Below are positions 42,594 through 50,861 of a stretch of 64,000 nucleotides of DNA, in pieces; position 1 is the first letter of the stretch, and every line of letters begins with the position of its first letter. The DNA is from Prochlorococcus marinus str. MIT 9211 (lineage in GTDB: Bacteria; Cyanobacteriota; Cyanobacteriia; PCC-6307; Cyanobiaceae): the NCBI RefSeq assembly GCF_000018585.1, contig NC_009976.1:553982-617981 (forward strand), in the 5' to 3' direction. The notes under the pieces were generated by a model that made no database searches, was not told where the DNA came from, and saw nothing but the letters and a program-made list of their open reading frames with translations. The translations under genes and the position numbers were made by a program.

Positions 42594-42821
42594 ATGATTG
42601 ATTTTTCTTATCAAAATAAAAACACAAAGATGGTAGTTTTTCGTTGTATAGGCCCTAATAATTTTTTTCTTGAAAGAGTTGTATTCCCTTTGGAGACACT
42701 CTCTATTAAGGCCCCTACTGAATCTAGGGTGGAAATTTGGGGTAATGATTTTTACGGTCCTATTATTGAAGAGAGAATAAGGATTAATAGTTCTAATGAA
42801 GACATCAGATTGGTGGCATAA
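42594..42821 (+). CDS. DUF1830 family protein
   Basis: 75 residues: VVFRCIGPNNFFLERVVFPL then RVEIWGNDFYGPIIEERIRI, the DUF1830 order (C-Y-x-N, the ERVVFP block, x-LEIW). A small soluble cyanobacterial family of unknown function. Confidence 0.8.
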   Translation: MIDFSYQNKNTKMVVFRCIGPNNFFLERVVFPLETLSIKAPTESRVEIWGNDFYGPIIEERIRINSSNEDIRLVA

Positions 42822-42915
42822 ACCTTTTATAATCTAGTAGTACTTTACAAAATTAATTTCAAAGAGATGAATTCAGGAGCTTTTACTCCCTCTTTGATTA
42901 ATTATAGAACTTCTA

Positions 42916-43293
42916 ATGGAATCCTATATTTATTTAATAAGGAACAAAGATCTTTATACTATTGGCATCTCGAATAACCTTGACAATGCTCAGAGTCAAT
43001 TGAAGCCAGGTAAGTTAGTTGCTTTTATGAAAAGCAATGATACTAAGACTATTTGCAAAAAACTTTATGCAAGATATTCACAAGAAAGAATACCTAAGTC
43101 AGAATACTTTCGATTAAATGCATCTCAAGTGACGGATTGCAAGCAAATGATGAAGGAGGCTGGAGGTCGGGATTTCTTTCTTCCAATTTTCAGAGGAGGG
43201 ACTTTAGTGCTTACTTTTCTTTTGGCTTGGCTTGTATTCGCAGGAATAATAATTAAGTTTGGGGTCGATCCTATCTTTGATAGGTTTACATGA
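42916..43293 (+). CDS. GIY-YIG/T5orf172-like protein with membrane anchor
   Basis: 125 residues. YIYLIRNKDLYTIGISNNLD, QLKPGKLVAFMKSND and YARYSQERIPKSEYFRLNAS follow the T5orf172 (GIY-YIG nuclease superfamily) layout: Y-Y-I, G-Y-x-IG-S, an E/K-x-x-YF. A C-terminal membrane helix (TLVLTFLLAWLVFAGIIIKF) is unusual for the family. The catalytic Arg and Glu are not clearly kept, so nuclease activity is doubtful. Confidence 0.6.
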   Translation: MESYIYLIRNKDLYTIGISNNLDNAQSQLKPGKLVAFMKSNDTKTICKKLYARYSQERIPKSEYFRLNASQVTDCKQMMKEAGGRDFFLPIFRGGTLVLTFLLAWLVFAGIIIKFGVDPIFDRFT

Positions 43294-43384
43294 AAACAAT
43301 AATTATTGTCTTAATTCCTTAATATTCAACTTCATTAGGAAAAATCAACTAAATTACTAGTACATACACCTTCTAAATAATCCC

Positions 43385-43519
43385 ATGGATCTTTCGGATC
43401 TTTTAATATTTATTTCAATACCTTTTGTTGTTATAACTGCATACTTTGGTACAAGGAATGGTTATTATGACACTGATAAATATCAAGGTGATGGTTGTGC
43501 CCATGATGTAAAAAGATAA
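43385..43519 (+). CDS. 44-aa membrane microprotein
   Basis: ATG frame: LSDLLIFISIPFVVITAYFG, then a polar tail with YYDTDKYQGDGCAHDVKR. Function unknown. Confidence 0.5.
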   Translation: MDLSDLLIFISIPFVVITAYFGTRNGYYDTDKYQGDGCAHDVKR

Positions 43520-43598
43520 GACTCTGTTCTATATCTATATATCTAGTTTTTATAAATAAAGCCTAAAGAATCTTTTTAAGAGAGTCCAAAATTTTAGA

Positions 43599-43889
43599 TC
43601 AGTCTTTCCCGTCGTATACGCATGACCATCTGTTGTCAAACTGCCAAACAGGCTTATAAATATCACTAGATATTTTTTTGCCAGCTTTTTTGCATGCTTC
43701 TAATGATTCCATAGGTATTGCAAATAGTGAGGGACTTGTAATTCCGCTTACCTGTGGCCTGGGACCAGGACCCTGCCGGTAGCTACCGATTACAAGCCAA
43801 TATTCCGCCTGAACAATCAGGGGAGAACCTATTAACCCAATTAATGACAATATTAATGAGAAAGAGATCTTTTGAGTGGTGTCGCCCAT
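43599..43889 (-). CDS. exported hypothetical protein
   Basis: 96 residues with a signal peptide (FSLILSLIGLIGSPLIVQA) and a mature part containing EYWLVIGSYRQGPGPRPQ, SLEACKKAGKKISSD and NRWSCVYDG; two cysteines. No function recognised. Confidence 0.6.
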   Translation of the reverse strand: MGDTTQKISFSLILSLIGLIGSPLIVQAEYWLVIGSYRQGPGPRPQVSGITSPSLFAIPMESLEACKKAGKKISSDIYKPVWQFDNRWSCVYDGKD

Positions 43890-43971
43890 TTAGTGCAATC
43901 TTTTCTTTTAGGTTAGTTAGCTTTAATACTAAAGTTAATTTGTTTTTGCTTCTTATGAGACAAAGAGATAT

Positions 43972-44847
43972 ATGAGCATATCTTCCCTTGGGATTCCACA
44001 TTCATCATCTTGGTTTTTGGAGGAATGTTTTAAGTACTTTGTATTAGGCATTATTCAAGGAATTACAGAGTTCTTTCCAATAAGTAGTACTGCTCACTTA
44101 AAGGTTATACCTGAATTCTTGGGATGGGGTGACCCTGGAGTTTCTTTGACTGCGGCTATTCAATTTGGAAGCATTCTCGCAGTGGTTTGTTATTTTTGGA
44201 AAGATATTAGGGTAGTTCTTAAGGGGATCTCAGAAGCATTTCGCAGTGGTTATTGGTCTCATCGAAATGCAATGCTTGGTACTTCATTAATCATTGGCAC
44301 TCTCCCTATCTTATTGGTAGGAGGCTATATAAAACTTTTTTGGCCTGGTTACCAATTCTCTCAACTACGAACTCTGACATCAATAGCACTGGTTTCTATC
44401 TTAATGTCTTTTATGCTTTATTTAGCAGAAAGATTCAGTACTAGAAAAAGGACAATAACCCATATAAATGGCTTTGACGGTTTAATTGTTGGAGCAGCCC
44501 AAACCTTGGCATTTCTTCCAGGTGCATCTAGATCCGGAGTCACAATCTCAGCAAGTTTGTTTCGAGGTATGGATGGCATTTCCTCTGCCCGATTCTCTTT
44601 TCTGCTTGGCATCCCAGCGATAATTTTTTCAGGTTTGATAGGGATTAAAGATGCTATCAACACTCAAGACTCAGCGAGCCTTCTACCTTTGACAATAGGT
44701 ATTTTCTCTGCGGCCATTACTTCTTGGCTAAGTATTGACTTTCTTTTAAAATTTCTTCAGAAAAAAAGCATAATGATTTTTGTTTATTATCGCTTCTTTT
44801 TTGGGATATTCTTGTTAACTTGGATCTATACAAACAACTCTGCATGA
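43972..44847 (+). CDS. uppP: undecaprenyl-diphosphatase
   Basis: 291 residues, inner-membrane BacA/UppP family. It dephosphorylates undecaprenyl pyrophosphate so that the carrier can be reused for peptidoglycan and glycan synthesis. Motif 1 GIIQGITEFFPISSTAHL and motif 2 LPGASRSGVTIS are intact. Its TGA overlaps the ATG of the microprotein downstream (ATGA). Confidence 0.93.
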   Translation: MSISSLGIPHSSSWFLEECFKYFVLGIIQGITEFFPISSTAHLKVIPEFLGWGDPGVSLTAAIQFGSILAVVCYFWKDIRVVLKGISEAFRSGYWSHRNAMLGTSLIIGTLPILLVGGYIKLFWPGYQFSQLRTLTSIALVSILMSFMLYLAERFSTRKRTITHINGFDGLIVGAAQTLAFLPGASRSGVTISASLFRGMDGISSARFSFLLGIPAIIFSGLIGIKDAINTQDSASLLPLTIGIFSAAITSWLSIDFLLKFLQKKSIMIFVYYRFFFGIFLLTWIYTNNSA

Positions 44848-45011
44848 TAGAGAATTTTAACTTGAATCTTATTACAGTTAAATTTGGGGAATTAGATCTC
44901 CCCAATTCAACTGTGTTTGTTTTATTGGGTATTTCCATATTTGTTTTTGTAGCTGTTGGACTTAGCTCTTTTAGACTGATTCAGTCTGCTTTTCTTGAAA
45001 AAGAAGATTAG
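44844..45011 (+). CDS. 55-aa membrane microprotein coupled to uppP
   Basis: Starts in an ATGA overlap with uppP. Polar N-terminus (ENFNLNLITVKFGELDLPNS), one membrane helix (TVFVLLGISIFVFVAVGL), short acidic tail. Coupling supports translation; role unknown. Confidence 0.65.
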   Translation: MIENFNLNLITVKFGELDLPNSTVFVLLGISIFVFVAVGLSSFRLIQSAFLEKED

Positions 45012-45311
45012 ATGTAACGCTTCATTTTTATCAAGACTTATTTAAGTTAAATCGTTTTTCTGGCTATTCTATTCAAATAAAAAAACTTCCCAGCGCAGAC
45101 AACTGGAAAGTTTATAACTCATGCATATCAACTAAAGCTTGCTTCTTGGTAGAACGCTATAGTAACTTTTACTTAAATTCAATTTAGCATCTAATAGAAT
45201 TTATAGAAAATTTCTGAATTAACTTAAGTGTTAATGAATCGAAAATAAAATCAGATTTACAAATAAATAGTTGAATGCTTTAATAAAACTATTTTAAATA
45301 GCTATGCAAAT

Positions 45312-45341
45312 ATTAACCTCTTCTTAAAGAGATTTCGCTAA
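45312..45341 (+). promoter_or_regulatory. Pho-box-like tandem repeat upstream of pstS
   Basis: ATTAACCT-ctt-CTTAAAGA-gat-TTCGCTAA: 8-bp units 3 bases apart, close to the cyanobacterial PhoB site consensus (tandem yTTAAyyw). The units get weaker downstream. Position before pstS fits phosphate-starvation control. Confidence 0.55.
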
Positions 45342-45361
45342 GATAAATAGGGAGGGCAGTA

Positions 45362-45395
45362 AATTTACTTTTTAAATTAATTTAAAAAGTAAATT
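45362..45395. repeat. perfect 34-bp palindrome
   Basis: Symmetric about 45378/45379, 17-base arms rich in A/T with an actttt/aaaagt block in the arms. Lies between the Pho-box-like element and the pstS start. It could be an RNA hairpin in the leader or a protein site. Confidence 0.8.
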
Positions 45396-45551
45396 GCTCC
45401 TCAATAGATTGCTTATAAACAAGTATCTTGGAAGAAAAGGTAATATCAATGAATATTATGAAAAATAGAGGGATTATTGTTGAAGGGAAAAAATTGACTT
45501 GAAGACTAATTGAAATGCTATAAGAATATAAGGCTAATTTTATTGGGTTCT

Positions 45552-46523
45552 ATGGGCTTTCGAAAGAAGAGTCTTCTTCTACTCCCTGTACTTTTAATTT
45601 TTGCAGCTGTTAAAGTTGAAGGAGCCGTTCGACTTAGCGCAGCAGGGGCGACATTCCCTGCAAAAATTTATACAAGATGGTTCTCTGATTTAGCAAAGGC
45701 TGGTGGACCACGCGTTAATTACCAGGCTGTTGGTTCAGGCTCTGGGCGTAAAGCTTTCATAGATCAGACAGTTGACTTTGGTGCATCTGATGACCCAATG
45801 AAGGTTGACGATATTGCGAAAATTACCCGTGGGTTGATTCAAGTGCCAATGGTAGGAGGGACTATCGCTTTTGGATATAACTATGACTGTGACCTCAAAC
45901 TCTCTCAAGAACAAGCAGTCCGTGTTGCCATGGGAATTATCACAAATTGGGAAGAGCTTGGTTGCCCTACTGGCAAGTTGACTTGGATTCATCGCTCGGA
46001 TGGTTCCGGAACTACTAAAGCATTCACTAACTCCATGAAGGCTTTCTCAAAAACATGGACTATTGGAACAGGTAAAGCTGTTAAATGGCCTGCTGGCATT
46101 GGCGGTAAAGGCAATGCTGGTATAGCAGGTGTTATTAGGAATACCCCTGGAACAATCGGCTATTTAAATCAGTCATATATCAAAGGAAGCATCAAAGCAG
46201 CTGCTTTGCAGAACCTTTCTGGTCAGTATTTAAAACCATCCATAGAGGCAGGTGCTGAAGCACTTAATGGAATTGCTTTGGATTCTAATCTTGCGGGTAC
46301 GAATCCAAACCCATCTGTAAAAGGTGCTTATCCAATAACAACTCTTACATGGGTTTTGGCTTATGAAAAAGGTAATGATAAAAACACCAAGGCCATTAAG
46401 GAGACGTTAAATACATTGCTGAGTGACTCTTATCAAAAGAAAGCAACTTCTTTAGGTTTTATTCCTTTAAGGGGAGAAATTCTTATTAAAGCCCGTGCTG
46501 CTGTTAAACGCATAGGTAGATAA
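45552..46523 (+). CDS. pstS: phosphate ABC transporter substrate-binding protein
   Basis: 323 residues from the ATG at 45552, which places a signal peptide (KKSLLLLPVLLIFAAVKVEG) at the start; a TTG extends to 45510. Phosphate-pocket motifs: AAGATFPAKIYTRWFSD, GSGSGRKAF, FGASDDPM, HRSDGSGTTKAFT. It captures phosphate in the periplasm for PstCAB, not in the window. Control by phosphate limitation is likely from the element at 45312. Confidence 0.95.
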   Translation: MGFRKKSLLLLPVLLIFAAVKVEGAVRLSAAGATFPAKIYTRWFSDLAKAGGPRVNYQAVGSGSGRKAFIDQTVDFGASDDPMKVDDIAKITRGLIQVPMVGGTIAFGYNYDCDLKLSQEQAVRVAMGIITNWEELGCPTGKLTWIHRSDGSGTTKAFTNSMKAFSKTWTIGTGKAVKWPAGIGGKGNAGIAGVIRNTPGTIGYLNQSYIKGSIKAAALQNLSGQYLKPSIEAGAEALNGIALDSNLAGTNPNPSVKGAYPITTLTWVLAYEKGNDKNTKAIKETLNTLLSDSYQKKATSLGFIPLRGEILIKARAAVKRIGR

Positions 46524-46682
46524 CAGTAGAAAAAGCAAAGGATTAGTTGACTAAGAGTAAACCCTGTAATGTTTTTTATCAGCATTTATTTATATACAAG
46601 CCCTTGTAATGTTAGTCTTTAAATTGAAATTATTTTATTCAGATATGTCTTACTAATTTAAGATTGATTGATAAGATAACCT

Positions 46683-46748
46683 ATGACACTTGAAGATTTA
46701 TTTGGAAAAGAGTGTAGATTGAAGAAAGAATTTATTAATAGTAATTAA
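46683..46748 (+). CDS. 21-aa open frame, uncertain
   Basis: MTLEDLFGKECRLKKEFINS then a TAA. It looks like an N-terminal fragment, but nothing downstream continues it. Low support. Confidence 0.15.
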   Translation: MTLEDLFGKECRLKKEFINSN

Positions 46749-46815
46749 TTTTTAGGTCACATTTCTTCCAAATAAAAACCTCTAAACAAAGCAGGTGAGA
46801 ATTTAATCATTTAAA

Positions 46816-46889
46816 TCGGAACGGCGGGATTTGAACCCACGACCCCCACTACCCCAAAGTGGTGCGCTACCAAACTGCGCTACGCCCCG
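46816..46889 (-). tRNA. trnP: tRNA-Pro (anticodon GGG)
   Basis: 74 bases folding as a cloverleaf: acceptor cggggcg/cgttccg, D-arm gcgc/gcgc, anticodon stem ccact/agtgg with loop ttggggt, T-arm gtggg-ttcaaat-cccgc. No CCA is encoded. tRNA genes often mark island edges, but I saw no second copy of its 3' end in the window. Confidence 0.93.
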
Positions 46890-46909
46890 TAATTTGAAGG
46901 TATCACAAG

Positions 46910-47242
46910 CTATTCAAAAAATAATCCTCTTCTTCGGTTTTTAGATATTTTTCGATTTAATCGCCGGAGAACTCTTTTGCTTAAATCATTCTTAGCGTCA
47001 GAGGAATACCCTTGGATGTTTAGCTTCATTGCTAATAAACGAAGTTCGCTTAAATGCATTGTTGATACTTTTAACTCAGGTATTGTTTCCCACCTATGAC
47101 TGCTAGTAGTTAATTTATTGGTGTTAGTACTATTCCTTAAAGCTATGATTAGTTCGGCTAGCCACTCAGGTATTACTATAAGTAATACTGCTATTATTGC
47201 ATATATTCTCACTAAACCTATAGGGACAGGATCAAGATCCAT
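46910..47242 (-). CDS. membrane protein with SAP-like C-terminus
   Basis: 110 residues from the ATG at 47242 (GTG extends to 47281). A membrane helix (VRIYAIIAVLLIVIPEWLAE) is followed by a linker and a helical hairpin MHLSELRLLAMKLNIQGYSS with DLSKRVLRRLNRK, which resembles SAP/Rho-N-like nucleic acid-binding helices. A conserved cyanobacterial type; role unknown. It starts upstream of tRNA-Pro on the same strand. Confidence 0.6.
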   Translation of the reverse strand: MDLDPVPIGLVRIYAIIAVLLIVIPEWLAELIIALRNSTNTNKLTTSSHRWETIPELKVSTMHLSELRLLAMKLNIQGYSSDAKNDLSKRVLRRLNRKISKNRRRGLFFE

Positions 47243-47338
47243 CGGATTATTTTTATTAGATTTTTTCCTGATCTGATTCACTTTCTTGATGATAAATAAT
47301 AAGGGCTATTAAATAAATACTTCTATCTTTCAAATAAA

Positions 47339-47503
47339 CTAAGTGCTTAGATTTTCAATATTATCAAGAGTAGAGCTTTTCCATTGTATTGCCGGGTCTA
47401 GTTGGGTTTGTGGAGGCCTAAAGGCAAAGACAAAGCAGAAGATAAGAAGAATTGTGCTTAAAATAATTAGAATTACTGTTCTATCAGGTAAAGGATCATT
47501 CAT
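47339..47503 (-). CDS. 54-aa membrane microprotein
   Basis: ATG frame: NDPLPDRTVILIILSTILLI then FCFVFAFRPPQTQLDPA. A signal-anchor with a polar tail. Preferred to the plus-strand frame over the same bases because of its membrane layout. Function unknown. Confidence 0.55.
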   Translation of the reverse strand: MNDPLPDRTVILIILSTILLIFCFVFAFRPPQTQLDPAIQWKSSTLDNIENLST

Positions 47504-47511
47504 TATTGTGA

Positions 47512-48237
47512 CTACAGATCTTTGGGGATAGGATTAACATTACTCCTAAGGATACAATGACTAACAGACCAATCATAATTTAACCATATTTTTTTACTCA
47601 GCTTATAGTTTGCTCCATCAAAGTCTGACAGATTAATATTTGTTGGCATTGCAGAACAGTAAGGCCTTGAGCCTGGTTTAGCTAAGTATTGTTGATGATA
47701 TTCTTCGGCATAGTAGAACAAGTGCTCTTCTCTTATTTCAGTAGTAATAACTCCATAACCTTCTTTTGTTAAAAGCTTTTGGTATGAATTACGACTGGAA
47801 AGAGCCATTTTGGTTTGCTTTTCGTTAGTAGTAAAGATTGCAGAGCGATATTGAGACCCTTGGTCATTTCCTTGTCTATTCTTCTGGGTGGGATCATGAC
47901 ACTCCCAAAATAGTTTCAGAAGATCGCTTAGATCTATTAGGCTTTTCTTCCAAACTACTTTGACTACCTCTGAATGTCCTGTCCTTCCTGAGCAAACTTC
48001 TCTATAGGTTGGATTTGCAATTTCACCTCCTGCATACCCCACTGCAGTAGTTTTTACACCTGGTAATTTCCAGAAACCTTTCTCTGCCCCCCAGAAGCAT
48101 CCGCATCCAAAAAATATTTCTTCTTCATCGTTACCTATAGGTTCATTTAAGGAACTTCCTAAAACGTAGTGGGTCAAATCGCTACTAGCCATTTCACTTT
48201 TTTTAAAAAATATTAGATTTAATAAGTTTTTAAGCAT
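47512..48237 (-). CDS. msrA: peptide-methionine (S)-S-oxide reductase
   Basis: 241 residues from the ATG at 48237. It repairs oxidised methionine in proteins using thioredoxin. Catalytic motif FFGCGCFWGAEKGFW, then VGYAGG, GRTGHSEVVKV, HDPTQKNRQGNDQGSQYRSA and HQQYLAKPG are all intact. N- and C-terminal extensions of about 40 and 30 residues are longer than in E. coli. Confidence 0.93.
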   Translation of the reverse strand: MLKNLLNLIFFKKSEMASSDLTHYVLGSSLNEPIGNDEEEIFFGCGCFWGAEKGFWKLPGVKTTAVGYAGGEIANPTYREVCSGRTGHSEVVKVVWKKSLIDLSDLLKLFWECHDPTQKNRQGNDQGSQYRSAIFTTNEKQTKMALSSRNSYQKLLTKEGYGVITTEIREEHLFYYAEEYHQQYLAKPGSRPYCSAMPTNINLSDFDGANYKLSKKIWLNYDWSVSHCILRSNVNPIPKDL

Positions 48238-48241
48238 TAGA

Positions 48242-48499
48242 TCATAACCCCTGGTTAAGAATATCTGGCTCAAGTTCAATATGATTCAGTAGTGTTGTGA
48301 CAAAAGCAAACAGGAGGAAGGGCAAGCTTATTACAAGAATTAAGCCAACTCCCACAAGCGCGAACAAAGGCTTTGAAGCACCCATGAGGCTTAGGCCACC
48401 AGCTAAGCTGACAAAAATAACTGCCATCCAAGCCAGGACCTGAATGTATATATCACCAAACGTGAGGTTACATCTGATGGAGTACTTAGTAGGTGTCAT
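48242..48499 (-). CDS. 85-aa membrane protein upstream of msrA
   Basis: Two membrane helices (IQVLAWMAVIFVSLAGGLSL, FALVGVGLILVISLPFLLFA) with a short C-terminus. It ends 4 bases before the msrA start, so the two are probably one operon. No named family; conserved-looking. Confidence 0.6.
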   Translation of the reverse strand: MTPTKYSIRCNLTFGDIYIQVLAWMAVIFVSLAGGLSLMGASKPLFALVGVGLILVISLPFLLFAFVTTLLNHIELEPDILNQGL

Positions 48500-48597
48500 G
48501 GTTTAGATAATTTCTAATTACCTTTAGCAAACTAAAAGAGTTGGTCCACAGAAGTAATTAGTAGACATTTTTAGTGATGAACGTTAATGGGTTCCTT

Positions 48598-50349
48598 TCA
48601 CGCTTCTTCCTGGAGACTTTCTGCAGCTTTTTCTCTTTCCCAAAGATTTTTATATAGACCATCTAATTTGATTAGGTCAATATGAGTTCCTTCTTGTTCT
48701 AACTTCCCTTCATTTAAAACAAGGATTCGATCACATGCAGCAGCTGCAGAAAGTTGGTGACTGATCATTAATATTGTTCTGTTCGTTTTGCTTCTAATTG
48801 AAGAAAGTATTGCAGAAGCAGTTTTATTGTCCACACTAGCGAGTGCGTCATCAAGAACTATTATTGGCGAGCTTATTAATAGTGCTCTACCAAGGGCAGT
48901 TCTTTGACGTTGACCGCCACTTAAAGTGATACCTCGTTCACCCACTAGCGTATTAAAACCTTCGGGGAAGCCCTTAATATCATCAATTAAACGAGCCTGT
49001 ATAGCCGAATTTTCCATTTCTTCTTTATTTGCAAAAGGATCTCCATATTTAAGATTTTCAGCAAGAGTACTTGTAAATAGATACCCTTCCTGAGGAACTA
49101 AGGCAATGTTTTTACGTAAATCTTCGAGCCTTAGATCTACTACATCATGTTCATCTATAAAAAGTTGCCCTTTCGGTACGTCAACCATTCGCCCAATTGC
49201 TCTTGCTAAAGTAGTTTTACCGCATCCAACTGGTCCTACTATCGCTACTAATTCGCCTGGATTGATAACAAAGCTAAGTTTGCGAAGAATTTCCCTATCA
49301 CTCTTTTCATATTTAATAGATAATTCTTTGGCTTCTAATCTCCCTAGTATAGGTTGATTGATCTTTTTACTTTTGGATTTGTTTCTTATATTTGGTTTTT
49401 TATTTAATAACTCCTCTACACGCTCAAGACTTACTTGACCCACTTGAAATGTATTTAAAGTAAAGCCAAGTAATGCTGTAGGGAAAACTAATCTCTCTAC
49501 ATAAAGTATTAGAGCTATTAGACCTCCAATAGAAAGAGAACCTTTCTCAAGAAGATTGCTGCCTAGAGCTATTAATAACAATAGAGATATTGAAGAAATT
49601 CCTTGAAGAAGAGGGAATAAAGTACTTGCTGTTCTAGCAAGATTAATGGCAGAGTTTTTATAATTATCGTTCAATTTTGAAAAGGCATTTCTCTCAGCGT
49701 TTTCTTGGCCATATATTTTGATGGCACTTATTCCAGATAAATCTTCTTGGATTAATTCACTCAATGTGGCGAGTGCCTCTTGCTGGCGTCTTCTTTGTCT
49801 TACCATCCTCCCGCCAAAGAGACCCACAGTCCCAAGCATTAAAGGGTATAAAGAAATAGCTACTATTGTTAACCAAGGGTCTATAGCAAGCATTGCTGGG
49901 ATAGTGAAGCAATATGCCAGCAATGTGTTCGTAAGACTTAAAATAGTAAATCCAAGTAACCTTCTAATGTTTTCAACATCACTAGTAGCTCTGCTGATAA
50001 CTTCTCCACTTCCAATCTGCTGCACCCATCCTGGATCTTGTATTAGCATGTGGTCAAATAACCGTTGCCTAATTTCGACCTCCACTTGACGACCTACCCC
50101 AAAAACAAGCTGCCTTGATATAAGACGAGCGACCCCCATCGAGGTCGCCAAGATAACGATCCAGCCAGATTTTTTTAGAACATCGGTAAATTTGAAGCCT
50201 TCTTTTAGGGCGTCAACAATTCCTTTAACCTCCATTGGAATTGCGACACTTAACAGATTGACTATGACTAGAGTTATCGCGCCAAGAATAATGGCTTTGC
50301 GATGAGGCCTTAAATACCTATTTATTAGATCAAGACGAAATGAAGCCAT
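48598..50349 (-). CDS. ABC transporter half-unit, permease fused to ATPase (MsbA/MDR type)
   Basis: 583 residues. Six membrane helices (about 15-300) then the ATPase: Walker A VGPVGCGKTTLARA, Q-loop NIALVPQEGYLF, signature TLSGGQRQRTALGRA, Walker B IIVLDDALASVD and His switch ISHQL. It exports a lipid, peptide or drug as a dimer; substrate not readable. Divergent from the DUF3288 gene. Confidence 0.9.
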   Translation of the reverse strand: MASFRLDLINRYLRPHRKAIILGAITLVIVNLLSVAIPMEVKGIVDALKEGFKFTDVLKKSGWIVILATSMGVARLISRQLVFGVGRQVEVEIRQRLFDHMLIQDPGWVQQIGSGEVISRATSDVENIRRLLGFTILSLTNTLLAYCFTIPAMLAIDPWLTIVAISLYPLMLGTVGLFGGRMVRQRRRQQEALATLSELIQEDLSGISAIKIYGQENAERNAFSKLNDNYKNSAINLARTASTLFPLLQGISSISLLLLIALGSNLLEKGSLSIGGLIALILYVERLVFPTALLGFTLNTFQVGQVSLERVEELLNKKPNIRNKSKSKKINQPILGRLEAKELSIKYEKSDREILRKLSFVINPGELVAIVGPVGCGKTTLARAIGRMVDVPKGQLFIDEHDVVDLRLEDLRKNIALVPQEGYLFTSTLAENLKYGDPFANKEEMENSAIQARLIDDIKGFPEGFNTLVGERGITLSGGQRQRTALGRALLISSPIIVLDDALASVDNKTASAILSSIRSKTNRTILMISHQLSAAAACDRILVLNEGKLEQEGTHIDLIKLDGLYKNLWEREKAAESLQEEA

Positions 50350-50434
50350 AACATGCTTACCATGTGATCAAACTTAGTAGCTATTGGGTACAGTTGTGAT
50401 CATTTTCATTTATTTGATATTGGCTTAACAGCAG

Positions 50435-50740
50435 ATGCAAAATCAAAATCACCCTCTTTACCCTATTGATCGTGAACTAGTAGATCGTCTCTTGGCCAAA
50501 GATTCTCCCAACGAAGAAGATCTTATTGATTTGGCAAGATTATTTAATCGCTATGAAGGGTTTCCTGGGGCAGAAAACTTACAAATAGATATGGCAAAAG
50601 CTCTAACACTCTGGGGTATGACAAGAGATCAGCTGAATATAAGTGCTCGAAAACTGTGGTCAAAGGGTTATCGGCCTGGTAAAAATATTAATGAAGCTGT
50701 TGGTTCTGGTTTCGACACTTCTGAGAATGATGGGACTTAA
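50435..50740 (+). CDS. DUF3288 family protein
   Basis: 101 residues: HPLYPIDRELVDRLLAKDSP, LIDLARLFNRYEGFPGAENL and DMAKALTLWGMTRDQL match the DUF3288 order. Cyanobacterial, soluble, function unknown. A terminator follows. Confidence 0.82.
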   Translation: MQNQNHPLYPIDRELVDRLLAKDSPNEEDLIDLARLFNRYEGFPGAENLQIDMAKALTLWGMTRDQLNISARKLWSKGYRPGKNINEAVGSGFDTSENDGT

Positions 50741-50817
50741 TTTAATGACAAAAGAGTCTTACAGGACTTTCTCTATCCTATGTTTTTTGTAGATATTAGA
50801 AAAGTCCCCATCCTCTG

Positions 50818-50847
50818 GCCCGGAGTGCACAGCACCCGGGCTTTTTT
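50818..50847 (+). terminator. rho-independent terminator
   Basis: gcccgg-a-gtgc/gcac-c-cgggc stem followed by six T, between the DUF3288 gene and trpD. It separates the two transcripts. Confidence 0.9.
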
Positions 50848-50861
50848 CTGAATTAATACCT

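Larger units (their letters stand above)
45012..45551. other. upstream region of pstS
   Basis: 540 bases without a gene. It holds a hairpin at about 45084-45112 with a T-run in the minus direction, a Pho-box-like element and a 34-bp palindrome (separate entries). Confidence 0.5.

Noticed and set aside
47343-47531. 62-residue plus-strand frame
   Set aside because: The minus-strand frame over the same bases has a clean ATG and a signal-anchor layout; the plus frame runs into msrA.
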